A stretch of DNA of 64,000 bases. It comes from Dromaius novaehollandiae. Its lineage: Eukaryota; Chordata; Aves; Casuariiformes; Dromaiidae. The notes below the pieces were generated by a model that saw only the letters and a list, made by a program, of their open reading frames with translations, made no database searches and was not told where the DNA came from. The DNA lies in assembly GCF_036370855.1 (NCBI RefSeq), contig NC_088130.1, positions 14,785,543 through 14,849,542 on the forward strand. Reading direction: 5' to 3'. The first letter of the stretch is position 1, and the number at the start of each line of letters is the position of its first letter. Positions 24,901-34,255 of the stretch are shown one piece after another. Both the position numbers and the translations under genes were made by a program.

Positions 24901-25160
24901 AGCGGGAGAGACAGATGAGGAGAGAGAGAGAGAGACAGATGCGGGGAGAGAGAGAGAGAGATGGACAGAGGCAGAGAGAGAGATGGCCAGACGCAGAGAG
25001 AGAGCGAGAGAGATGCAGAGAGAGAGACAGGGAGAGGGACAGATGAGGAGAGAGAGAGAGAGAAACAGATCCAGATCCGGAGAGAGAGAGAGAGAAACAG
25101 ATCCAGATCCAGAGAGGGGGAGAGAGAGATCCAGATCCAGAGAGAGACAGATACAGACCC

Positions 25161-25191
<31 letters not shown>

Positions 25192-26571
25192 AAAACAGAT
25201 CCAGAGAGAGAGAAACAGATCCAGGTCCAGAGAGAGAGAGAGAGAAAGATTCATAGAGAGAGAGAGATATCCAGAGATAGAGAGAAACAGATCCAAATTC
25301 ACAGAAAGTGATAAACAGATCCAGAGAGAGGGAGATAAACAGCTCCAGAAAGAGAGAGAGACAGAGAACCAGATCCAGATCCAGAGAGTGAGAGAGAGAG
25401 AGAGAGAAAGATCCAGATATCGAGGGGGAGAGAGAAACAGATCCAGATCTAGAGAGACAGAGAAACAGATGCAGATCCAGAGAGAGAGAGACAGAGAGAG
25501 AAACAGATCCAGAGAGAGAGAGAGATAGGAACGGATCCAGATTCAGAGAGAGAGAGAGAGAGAGAGAAACAGATCCTAAGCGAGTGAGAGAGAAGCAGAT
25601 CCAGATGTAGAGAGAGAGACAGAGAGAGAGAAACCGATCCAGATCCACAGAGAGAGAGAGGGAGGGAAACAGATCCAAGGAGAGGGAGAGAAACAGATCT
25701 ACAGAGAGAGAGGGAGAGAAACAGATGCAGAGGGAGAGAGAGAGACAGATCCAGAGAGAGCGATAAAGAGTGAAACAGATCGAGAGAAAGAGAGACAGAG
25801 AGAACCAGATCCAGATCCAGAGAGAGGCAGAGAGAACCAGATCCAGATCCAGAGAGAGACAGAGAAAGAGAGAGAGAAACAGATTCAGAAAGACAGAGAG
25901 AGAGAGAGAGAGAAAAAAAAGATCCAGAGAGAGAGGGAGAGAAACAGATCCAGAGAGAGAGATCGAAACAGATCCAGAGAGTGAGAGAGAGAAAAAGATC
26001 CAGAGTGAGAGAGAGGGAGAAAGATCCAGATCCAGAGGGAGAAAGAAAGAGATCCGGGGGGGGGGGGGGACAGATCCGGAGAGATAGAGAGATACAAATC
26101 TAGAGAGAGAGAGAGAGAGAGAAACAGATCCAAAGAAAGAGAGAGAGAGAGAAAGATCCATATCCAGAGAGAGGAACAGAAAGAGAGAGAGAGAGAGAAA
26201 CAGATGGAGATGCAGATAGAGAGAGAGAGAAACATATTGAGAGAGAGAGAGAGAGAGAAACAGATGCAGAGAGAGAGAGAGAGAAACAGATCCAAATCCA
26301 GAGAGAAGGAGAGAGGACCCAATCCAGATCTAGAGAGAGACAGAGAGAGAGAGAGAAACAGATCCAGAGAGAGAGAGCGTGGGAGAAACAGATCCAGAGA
26401 GAGAGAGAGAGAGAAAGAGAGAAACAGAGCCAGAGAGAGAGAGAAAAACATATCCAGGTCCAGAGAGAGAAACAGATTCATAGAGAGAGAGAGATATCCA
26501 GAGATAGAGAGAGAGAAACAGATCCAAATTCAGAGAGAGTGATAAACAGATCCAGAGAGAGGGAGAGAAAC
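21961..26571. repeat. GA-rich satellite, long unit A, left part
   Basis: The first ~660 bp repeat the left edge of blocks 1-5. From about 22,640 the sequence departs into satellite found only in the long units. It contains the distinct TGCGG-type domain listed separately, then returns to cagatccag satellite from about 25,060. A G-run of about 14 interrupts it near 26,056. Confidence 0.95.
22740..25050. repeat. TGCGG-variant GA satellite domain with higher-order repeats, copy A
   Basis: The spacer phrase changes from cagatccag to cagatgcgg or gagatgtgg, giving a uniform 2.3-kb sub-domain. A composite block (cgtacagatgcag..., then gtggggatatatatatagag..., then aacatgcagggagag..., then cagatttggagag) recurs three times, with the AT steps near 23,881, 24,274 and 24,541. 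The spacing is therefore about 390 and 270 bp, a nested higher-order repeat. The 890-codon minus-strand frame over this region is a stop-poor by-product. Confidence 0.9.
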
Positions 26572-26914
26572 TGTGGCATATGACGACACGGACCTCGGAT
26601 AGGGTGGTGCAAGAGATCTCCTTTATTGAGAAAACAATGGCTGGTTATATAGCAACCAAGCCCAGCCACTCCTTCTGAGTATCTCCTGAGCATTGTGGCA
26701 TCTTCTGATAGGTAGGAAGGCATATCCTGATCCCTGGCAGGCAGGCAGAAAGGCACACTGTAGCTGCTGCCACGCAGGCAGGAAGGCACACCGTGATCAC
26801 TGGCAACTCACGTGCACACATTCTGGCCACAAATCATAGCTACCACATCATCACTTTCTGCCTTAGAGATTCTCTGCTGTCTTACACAGCGCCAACCTAT
26901 CTTAGTCCCCAATA
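26572..26914 (-). mobile_element. solo LTR, 343 bp, reverse orientation, copy A
   Basis: A non-satellite island inside the satellite. Read on the minus strand it has a TATA element (gctatataacc, + strand 26,650-26,660), then AATAAA (reverse of tttatt at 26,621-26,626), and ends gccaca at 26,572. The first bases read tattgggg, probably a mutated tgttgggg. It is flanked by agaaac at 26566-26571 and again at 26915-26920, a 6-bp target duplication fitting a class II retrovirus. No internal viral sequence remains. It differs from the array LTRs in sequence, so it is another family. Confidence 0.88.
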
Positions 26915-29900
26915 AGAAACAGATCCAGAAAGAGAGAGAGAGAGAAAGAGGGAAACAGATCCAGAGAGAGGGACAGAAACAGATCTACAGAGAGAGAGGG
27001 AGAGAAAGAGATGCAGAGGGGGAGAGAGAGACATATCCAGAGAGAGCAATAAGGAGTGAAACAGATCGAGAGAAAGAGAGAGAGAGAGACAGAGAGAGAC
27101 AGATCCAGATCCAGAGAGATGCAGAGAGAACCAGATCCAGATCCAGAGAGTGAGGAGCAGATCCAGATTCAGAGAGAGAGAGAGAGAGAAACAGATCCAG
27201 AGAGAGAAAGAGAAACAGATCCAGAAAGAGCGAGAGAGAACCAGTTCCTGATCCAGAGAGAGACACACAGAGAGAGAGAGAAACAGATCTACATCCAGAG
27301 ACAGAGACAGAGAAATAGATCCAGAGAAAGAGAAACAGATTGAGAGAGAGAGATATCCAGAGAGAGAGAGAGAAACAGATCCAGATTCAGAGAGACAGAG
27401 TGAGAAACAGATCCACAGAGAAAGAGAAAAAAATCCAGAGAGAGAGAGGGAGAAACAGATCCAGAGAGAGAGGGAGAGAGAGAAACAGATCCAGATCCAG
27501 AGAGGGGGAGAGAGAACCAGATACAGATCCAGAGCGAGACAGAGAGAGAGAGAGAAACAGATTGAGATCCAGAGAGAGAGAGAACCAGATACAGAGAGAA
27601 AGTGAGGGAAAAACAGATCCAGAGAGAGAGATAGACAGATACAGATCCAGAGAGAGAAAGAGAGAAACAGAGCCAGAGAGAGAGAGAGAAACAGATCCAG
27701 AAAGAGAGAGAGAGACAAACAGATCCAGATTTGGAGAGAAAGGGAGACAGAGAAACAGCTCCAGAGAGAAAAAAAAATCGACAGACAGAGGGAGAGAAAC
27801 AGACTGAGATAGAGAGAGAGAACCAGATACAAATCCAGAGAGAGAGAACCAGATCTAGATTCAGAGAGAGAGACATAGACAGTGAGAAACAGATCTAGAG
27901 ACACAGAGAAACAGATCCAGAGAGAGAGAGAGAGAAACAGATCCAGATCCAGAGAGAGACAGAGAGAAACAGATTCAGAGAGACAGAGAGAAACAGATCT
28001 AGAGAAAGAGAGAGAGAGAGAAACAGATTCAGATCCAGAGAGAGGGAGAGACAACAAAATCCAGAGACAGAGAGAGAGAAACAGAGCCAGGTCCAGAGAG
28101 AGAGAGAAACAGATCCAGAGAGAGAGACAGATACAGATGCAGAGAGAGACAGAGAGAACCAGATCCTGATCCAGAGACAGGGAGAGAGAACCAGATCCAG
28201 TTCCAGAGCGAGACAGAGAGAGAGAGAGAAACAGATTCAGATCCAGAGAGAGAGCGAGGGAGAAACAGATCCAGAGAGAGACAGAGAGAGAAAGAGAGAG
28301 AGAAACAGAGCCAGAGAGAGAGAGAGAAATAGATCCAGGTCCAGAGAGAAAGAGAGAAAGAGAATCATAGAGAGAGAGAGATATCCAGAGATAGACAGAG
28401 AGAAACAGATCCAGAAAGAGAGAGAGAGAGAAACAGATCCAGGTCCAGAGAGAGAGAGAGTGCAACAGATCCAGAGAGAGAGAGAGAAACAGATCCAGCA
28501 AGAGAGAGAAAGAAACAGATCCAGTCGAGAGAGGGAGAGAGAAACAGATCCAGACCCAGAGAGAGAGAGTAACAGATCCACAGAGAGAGAAACAGATCCA
28601 GATCCAGAGAGAGAAACAGAGAGAAACAGATCCAGAGAGAGAGAGAGAAACAGATCCAGACCCAGAGAGAGGGAGAGAGAAACAGATCCAAATTCAGAGA
28701 GTGTGATGAACAGATCCAGAGAGAGGGAGAGAAACAGATCCAGAAAGAGAGAGAGACAAACAGATCCAGATCTGGAGAGAAAGGGAGACAGAAAAACAGC
28801 TCCAGAGAGAAAAAAAAATCGAGACAGAGGGAGAGAAACAGACCGAGATAGAGAGAGAGAAACAGATACAGATCCAGAGAGAGAGAACCAGATCTAGATT
28901 CAGAGAGAGAGAGAGAGAGAGTGAGAAACAGACCCAGAGAGAGAGAGAGAGAAAAAAAATAACAGGTCCACAAAGAGAAAAAAATCCAGAGAGAGAGAGA
29001 GAGAGAGAGAGAAACAGATCCAGAGAGAGAGAGAGAGAGAAACAGATCCAGAGAGAGACAGAGAGAGAGAGAGGGAAACAGATTCAGATCCAGAGAGAGA
29101 GACAGAGAGAGAGAGAGAAACAGATCCAGATCCAGAGAGAGGGAGATAGAGAAAGAGAGAGAGAAACAGTGCCAGAGAGAGAGAGAAACAGATCCAGGTC
29201 CAGAGAGAGAGAAAAACAGATTCATAGAGAGAGAGAGATATCCAGAGAGAGAGAGAAACAGATCCAAATTCAGAAAGAGTGATAAACAGATCCAGAGAGA
29301 GGGAGAGAAACAGATCCAGAGAGAGAGCGAGAGAGAGCAACAGATCCGGAGAGGGAACCAGATCCAGCGAGAGAGAGACACAGAAAGAGATCCAGATCCA
29401 GAGAGAGAGAAACAGATCCAGATCCAGAGAGAGAAAGAGAGAGAAACAGATCCAGAGAGAGAGAGAGAAACAGATCCAGACCCGGAGAGAGAGAGAGAGA
29501 AACAGATCCAGAAAGAGAACCAGATCCAGATCCAGAGAGAGAGAGAGAAACAGATCCAGAGAGAGAGGGAGAGAGAGAGAGAAACAGATCCAAATCCAGA
29601 GAGAGAGAACCAGATCCAGATTCAGAGAGAGAGACAGTTAGGGAGTGAGAAACAGATTCAGAGAGAGAGGGAGAGAAAGAGAGCGAGAAAAAGAGAGAGA
29701 GCGAGCGCAAGAGAGAAACAGATCCAGATCCAGAGAGAGAGAGATCCAGATCCAGAGAGAGAGACAGAGAGAGAAACAGATCCAGAGAGAGCACGAGGGA
29801 GAAACAGATCCAGAGAGAGAGAGACAGATCCAGATCCAGAGAGAGACAGAGAGAGAAACAGAGCCAGAGAGAGAGAGAGAGAGAGAAACAGATTCATAGA

Positions 29901-30323
29901 GAGAGAGAGATATCCAGAGAGAGAGAGAAACAGATCCAAATTCAGAGAGAGGGATGAACAGATCCAGAGAGAGGGAGAGAAACAGATCCAGAAAGAGAGA
30001 GAGAGAGAGAGACTGATGCAGATCTGGAGAGAAAGGGAGAGAGAGAAGCAGATCCAGAGAGAGAGAGAAAAAAAGATCCAGATCCAGAGAGAGACAGGGA
30101 GAGATCCAGATATTGAGAGAGAGAGAGAGAACCAGATCCAGATCCAGAGAGAGAGAGAGAGAGAGAGGTAGGGAAACAGATCCAGAGAGAGGGAGAGAAA
30201 CAGATCTATAGAGAGAGAGGGAGAGAAACAGATGCAGAGGGAGAGAGAGACAGATCCAGAGATAGTGATAGAGTGAAACGGATTGAGAGAAAGAGAGAGA
30301 GAGAGACAGAGAGAACCAGATCT
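26915..30323. repeat. GA-rich satellite, long unit A, right part
   Basis: 3.4 kb of cagatccag-type satellite between the solo LTR and the 5' LTR of ERV A. It ends gagaaccagatct directly against the LTR. Confidence 0.95.
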
Positions 30324-30561
30324 TGTAGGGGCAGACAGCGAGGGATTGGACAAGATAGAATTAAGGAGCTGAAAGCCTTGGGAGGAATAAATAGCAGTAT
30401 GTAGATAAGGTAGTAGCCGCACGGGATGAGAAGGAGTGATGATGGGAACATGACCTTTGAGAAAGTACCGATCTGGGCTAGAGCTTATATAAAGGGCTTG
30501 CTTGCTTGAATAAAGTTGATTCTGATCCAGCACATCGGAGTCCGTGAATCAGACTGCCACA
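30324..30561 (+). mobile_element. 5' LTR of ERV A
   Basis: 238 bp, tgtagggg to gccaca. It has a consensus TATA box (ttatataaagg, about 30,486-30,496) and AATAAA at 30509-30514. Every amplified LTR reads cataaa at this TATA, so only the 5' LTRs of ERV A and B and the 3' LTR of ERV B retain it. It differs from the amplified type also at tagccgcacggg, tttgagaaag, gatccagc and gtccgtg. Confidence 0.93.
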
Positions 30562-30563
30562 AA

Positions 30564-30581
30564 TGGCACCCGAACAGGGAC
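30564..30581 (+). promoter_or_regulatory. primer-binding site, tRNA-Lys type
   Basis: tggcacccgaacagggac lies two bases after the LTR end. It matches the well-known tRNA-Lys3 primer site (tggcgcccgaacagggac) at 17 of 18 positions. This primer is used by MMTV-like betaretroviruses and by lentiviruses, which supports the class II assignment made from gag and integrase. Confidence 0.92.
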
Positions 30582-30734
30582 CGAAGACTGACTTCGTCCA
30601 GGGCTGTAGAGGCAGCGGTTAGCTGAACCGGTGGCGGAGCCCGGCTGAACAAAGAAGCTGCTGAAAGGAAGCAGAAGGGGAGCCGCTGAAAGGAAGCGGC
30701 GTTGCACGCAACAGGTTACCTGCCGCTGGACGGA

Positions 30735-30741
30735 GGTAAGT
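30735..30741 (+). promoter_or_regulatory. probable major splice donor
   Basis: GAG|GTAAGT in the leader between primer site and gag ATG, the usual place for the retroviral donor used to make env mRNA. Assigned by position and consensus only. Confidence 0.6.
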
Positions 30742-30762
30742 GGCCAGGAACGCGTGGGAGTC

Positions 30763-31376
30763 ATGGGAAACAGAATCTCCCTGCAAGATAGGTCCGTGCT
30801 AAACGTAATGCAAAAGACTTTGAAACAGCACGGCAGAGATATACCCCCCCCCAAGACCTCAAAATGTTATTGATGTGGGCACGCTCGAACTGTCCCGAGG
30901 TGAACTCCAGTACAATTTATAGCCTCGGTACGTGGGACTCAATCGGGGTTAAGCTCTGGGACACGGCAACAAGAAACGATAAAACGGCGGCAGGACTTAT
31001 AGCCCCATGGCGAACCATGCTTGAGACCCTGAAAGAGCATAGCAAGAAGAAAACACAGGGACCGGAGGCACCCGCAGCCCCCGCAGCACCTCTGTCAAGC
31101 GACACAGTGGTGGGGCCGGTGGGTGGACGGGACTCCCCAGGAAACGACCCAGACAATCCATTTGACCCAGGGCCGATCGATCCGGAACAGGAGCCAGACC
31201 TCTATCCACCTCTTAATACGCCTTGCTGTGTCCATCTTATGGCCCCTTCGGAACCACCCCCCCCCAAGAGACGGGGCCGCCCGCGAGTGCGGACTGCCCA
31301 CACCCCCACACACCCCCACACTGACCCAGCCTTCTGGGAAGACTCCATCGCCCCAGGGCTGCTCGGCGGGGCGTGA
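30763..31376 (+). pseudogene. gag matrix/linker fragment, ERV A
   Basis: ATG 30763 starts MGNRIS, an N-myristoylation signal typical of retroviral matrix. After about 30 codons the frame is lost at a C9 run (30,844-30,852). It resumes in another frame with LLMWARSNCP and WDSIGVKLWDTA, as in the second half of a betaretroviral matrix. A Pro/Ala linker (APAAPAAPL), an acidic stretch with DLYPPL resembling a late-domain region, and a basic KRRGRPRVR follow, ending at TGA 31374-31376. Capsid and nucleocapsid are absent. If the C-run is a sequencing error, matrix would be continuous. Confidence 0.85.
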
Positions 31377-32024
31377 CTACACCGGCCACGGATGCCCACC
31401 GCCTGCCTTCTTCCCTCCTTTCCTTCCTGCCTTCTTTCCCCTCCCGCCTGGCCCTTCCTCTCTCCACCTGGTGCCGCCTCCACCTGGCACCGCCACCGCT
31501 GAGCAGCAGGAGGAGGAACATGGCGAAAGCGGAGCAGGCCTCAGCCTCGAACCACAGTACGAGCTCAAATTCAAAGAGCCTTTCACAGATGTTGTCACTG
31601 CAAACCTGAAGCTCGGCAATCCTACAGACAGAAATGTGTGCTTCAAAGTTAAGACCACAGCACCACGTAGATACTGTGCAAGACCTAACAGTGCAATTAT
31701 CGATGCAGGAACATCAATTAATGTTTCTGTGATGCTACAGCCTTTGGACTATGATCCTAATGAGAAAAGTAAACACAAGTTTATGGTTAAAAAAAAAAAG
31801 AAAAAAGAAAGAAAAAAACAGTCTATGCTTGCTCCAGCTGATACTTCAGATATGGAAGCAGTATGGAAAGAGGCAAAACCAGAAGAACTCATGCATTCGA
31901 AACTTAGGTGTGTGTTTGAGCTACCAATGGAAAATGATACGCCTTATGACATAGAAATGAAAGTGTATCCACAACTGCAACAAAGACAGATTCTTCTGTA
32001 ATGTCTAAATCAATAAGTCCCTCT
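31377..32024 (+). pseudogene. VAPB: captured host VAPB cDNA fragment, ERV A
   Basis: VAPB is an ER-membrane protein whose N-terminal MSP domain binds FFAT motifs at membrane contact sites. ATG 31520 reads MAKAEQ, then a 1-bp deletion shifts frame. The other frame gives [49 protein letters not shown] and [12 protein letters not shown], clearly VAPB rather than VAPA ([16 protein letters not shown]). There are no introns, so it is cDNA-derived, and GC/CT-rich sequence before the ATG looks like its 5' UTR. An in-frame 30-bp A-rich insert (31789-31818) sits in the MSP domain. A second frameshift near 31,958 precedes a [11 protein letters not shown]-like linker. The match ends near 32,024, roughly residue 160 of ~240, so coiled coil and membrane anchor are missing. 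Not functional as VAPB. Confidence 0.93.
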
Positions 32025-32543
32025 TCGGAGGCACCCAGCTTGAGCTGTAATTACTGCACGCGCGTCATTAAAATTTAATTATTTAATTTGCTTTGATTTG
32101 GCTCTGAACTTTTCTGCGGGAACCTAGGGTCAGGCCCTGTTATGGTGGCCAACAAGCCTAATTTCCATAACAGTTTGGCGACCCAGGTGGGACCCTAGGC
32201 GACCACTGTCGGGGCCTCTCGTCTCCAAACGATCATCTGGCGCCATCGGGTGAGTTCACCTGGGATCTTTGGCAACGAGAGGCACCGAAAAGGTGAGTCT
32301 TAAATTCCCGCCTAAATTCTAAATTCTGGTCTGGTAACAGTGCACTGTAAGGGGTACGTGGGCTGGCCACCATAAGGCATACCAGGGGATGGGTGTGAGT
32401 CCCATCCCCAGGGTTTGAGTGGGCTTTAAGTCCCAGCTCTGCCCGGCCGGAAAGGGGAGTGCGCAGCCTGATCAGCATAAGGCGCACTGCAAGACTGTAA
32501 GACAGAAGTCTAGAGTCACTGTGACTGGTGTGAGTGTGAGCAG

Positions 32544-32585
<42 letters not shown>

Positions 32586-32744
32586 CCTGGGAACTGACCG
32601 GGGCGCCCGTCGGCTGAGGAAGCCGCCCGCTGCGAAGGGACAGCAGTCCTAGCAGTTAAAGACTCGGGTGGTGTGAGTGCGGTTCCCAGAGAGTGAGAGA
32701 AAGAGAGTGTGTGATTAAAAAAAAAAACAAAAAAACAAAAAAAG
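32025..32744 (+). mobile_element. LTR end, second primer site and leader of another retrovirus type, inside ERV A
   Basis: After VAPB comes AT-rich sequence, then an LTR-like end (ccataaca) and gtt before tggcgacccaggtgggac (32176-32193). That 18-mer resembles a primer site complementary to an arginine tRNA 3' end; only cccaggtgggac is a strong match. A GC-rich leader with several gtgagt-like steps follows, with a (GT)19 run at 32546-32583, then gtgagtgcggttcccag, ending in an A-rich run (32718-32744) broken by single C. The style resembles gammaretrovirus-like leaders and is foreign to the Lys-primed 5' end. The last ~60 bp are the part kept in units 1-5. Confidence 0.7.
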
Positions 32745-33656
32745 CTGGTCCAACTATGTCAGGAGGATTGCCCATTCCTGACAAAGGAGGAAAACCCAGC
32801 GGAACCCAGCAAGGGACTTTTGATCAGCAGGCTAAATTGTCCCATGATTTCTTTTTTTTTCACCAAAATGCAAAAGCACTACAAAAAAACTTATCACAAG
32901 AGACCAGGCCCAAAATATTATTCGAAGTTGCCCCAATTGCCAAAATGTATCCCCGTTACCACCCTACTTAGGGACCAACCCTCAAGGCCTGCAACCCTGC
33001 AATGTCTGGCAGACAGACGTTACCCATTATCCCTCATTCGGAAGACTGAAATATGTCCATGTCTCTGTAGATACCCTTTCCCATTACGCTGTCACTACTG
33101 CCTATGCTGGGGGAAAAAAAGGCCGTGATGTATGTCGTCACTGGCTTGCCTGTTTTGCCACAATGGGGGTTCCCACTCAAATTAAAACTGACAATGGTCT
33201 CGCATACACTGCACAGCGAACGCGGGCATTTCTTCAAACCTGGGGGGGGGGGGGGGTGTCACTCATGTGACCGGAATTCCCCATTCCCCAACTGGCCAGG
33301 CAATAGTGGAACGTACCCATCGTACTCTAAAAAACACGCTTGAAAAACAAAAAAGGGGGAATAGCCCCGGTGCCTCCCCACAAGAGCAGCTGTGGAAAGC
33401 CTTATATGTTCTCAACCTCTTAAACCGTTATACGGACCAAAGTGCAGTTAATAAGCATTTCTCATGCCCTACATGGCGAGAACAGCCTCGGGTTCACTAC
33501 AAGAACCTGGAAACGGGTCAATGGAGTGAACCAGTAGACTTAATAACGTGGGGGAAAGGTTATGCTTGTCTCTCCACAGGTAACGGGCCTCGTTGGATGC
33601 CTGCACGGCTGATTCGACCTGTTGAGGCATCCCTCGGAACACCAAACGAGGACTGA
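32745..33656 (+). pseudogene. ERV integrase remnant with first Asp retained, ERV A
   Basis: Zinc-binding half-sites are in two frames (break at an A7 run near 32,882). From there one frame stays open for about 380 bp and includes CPNCQ, the catalytic Asp of WQTDVTH (codon 33016-33018), FGRLKYVHVS and the second Asp in TDNGLAY (codon 33190-33192; Pro of the short units is Leu). A G15 run at 33242-33256 then shifts frame ahead of the catalytic Glu (codon 33309-33311) and C-terminal domain. It retains the 108 bp missing from units 1-5. Right of about 33,391 it carries the short-unit base at every site distinguishing it from ERV B. Confidence 0.92.
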
Positions 33657-34017
33657 GAGCCAGTTACGATGAGCCCATTTCAGGACATTTTCTGGCAATA
33701 TCTGCCTGCCTCGTGCAGGGTCTATGTCGATTCATAAAAGCTTACCGCGACTACGCAACCTCACTGATAAGTTGTAGATAGAATCAGAGTGGAACCCTTT
33801 TGAGGGATAGGACTGGACGTTAGGTTTGGGGTCGTGGGTTACGAAGGCAGGCGTGTGGATTGGTAATCTTGCTAAGATTTCTAGCCCTTGCTATCTATCT
33901 CCCCTGCTTAATAAGCCTTATGCAGAGAATGACTCGAAGGGCTTTGCATCAAGTACTTGTTGTACAAATACACACTGCACTGGCAATATTTAGTTTAGAA
34001 AATAAAAAAGGGGGAGA
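33657..34017 (+). pseudogene. env C-terminal tail with 2-bp deletion, ERV A
   Basis: Same remnant as unit 5, including ggcaggcg in place of ggcactggcg, so the transmembrane frame is shifted. Polypurine tract at 34004-34017. Confidence 0.82.
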
Positions 34018-34255
34018 TGTAGGGGCAGACAGCGAGGGATTGGACAAGATAGAGTTAAGGAGCCGAAAGCCTTGGGAGGAATAAATAGCAGTATGTAGAT
34101 AAGGAAGTAACCACACAGGATGAGGAGGAGTGATGATGGGAACATGACCTTCGGGGAAGTACCGATCTGGGCTAGAGCTTACATAAAGGGCTTGCTTGCT
34201 TGAATAAAGTTGATTCTGATATAGCACATCGGAGTCAGTGAATCAGACTGCCACA
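34018..34255 (+). mobile_element. 3' LTR of ERV A, amplified type
   Basis: 238 bp, no difference seen from unit 1-5 LTRs, and unlike its own 5' LTR. Followed by the standard satellite left edge. Confidence 0.93.

Larger units (their letters stand above)
30324..34255 (+). mobile_element. ERV A: composite class II provirus carrying host VAPB
   Basis: A 3.93-kb LTR-bounded element. Order: 5' LTR, lysine-tRNA primer site, leader with splice donor, gag matrix start, VAPB cDNA fragment, LTR end plus primer site plus leader of a second retrovirus type, A-rich run, integrase, env tail, polypurine tract, 3' LTR. Protease, reverse transcriptase and most of env are missing, so it is defective. The 5' and 3' LTRs differ at 14 of 238 positions by eye count. 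That fits the 3' LTR having been replaced by recombination with unit 5 rather than being the original partner. Confidence 0.9.

Noticed and set aside
23489-26161. 890-codon minus-strand open frame rich in Ser/Leu, and similar frames throughout the satellite
   Set aside because: The CT-rich strand of a GA satellite almost never makes TAA, TAG or TGA. Codon content follows the repeat, no domain is visible, and frames overlap on several registers.
30917-31319. Minus-strand frames over gag
   Set aside because: Shadows of GC-rich gag sequence without recognisable motifs.
31520-32024. Functional VAPB gene
   Set aside because: Frameshifts, the A-rich insert, and loss of the coiled coil and membrane anchor rule out a normal product.
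32176-32193. Firm assignment of the second primer site to a named tRNA
   Set aside because: Only about 12 of 18 bases match an arginine tRNA end well as I recall it; a tRNA database comparison would be needed.
32546-32583. (GT)19 run as a regulatory element
   Set aside because: An ordinary dinucleotide microsatellite within the leader; no support for a role.
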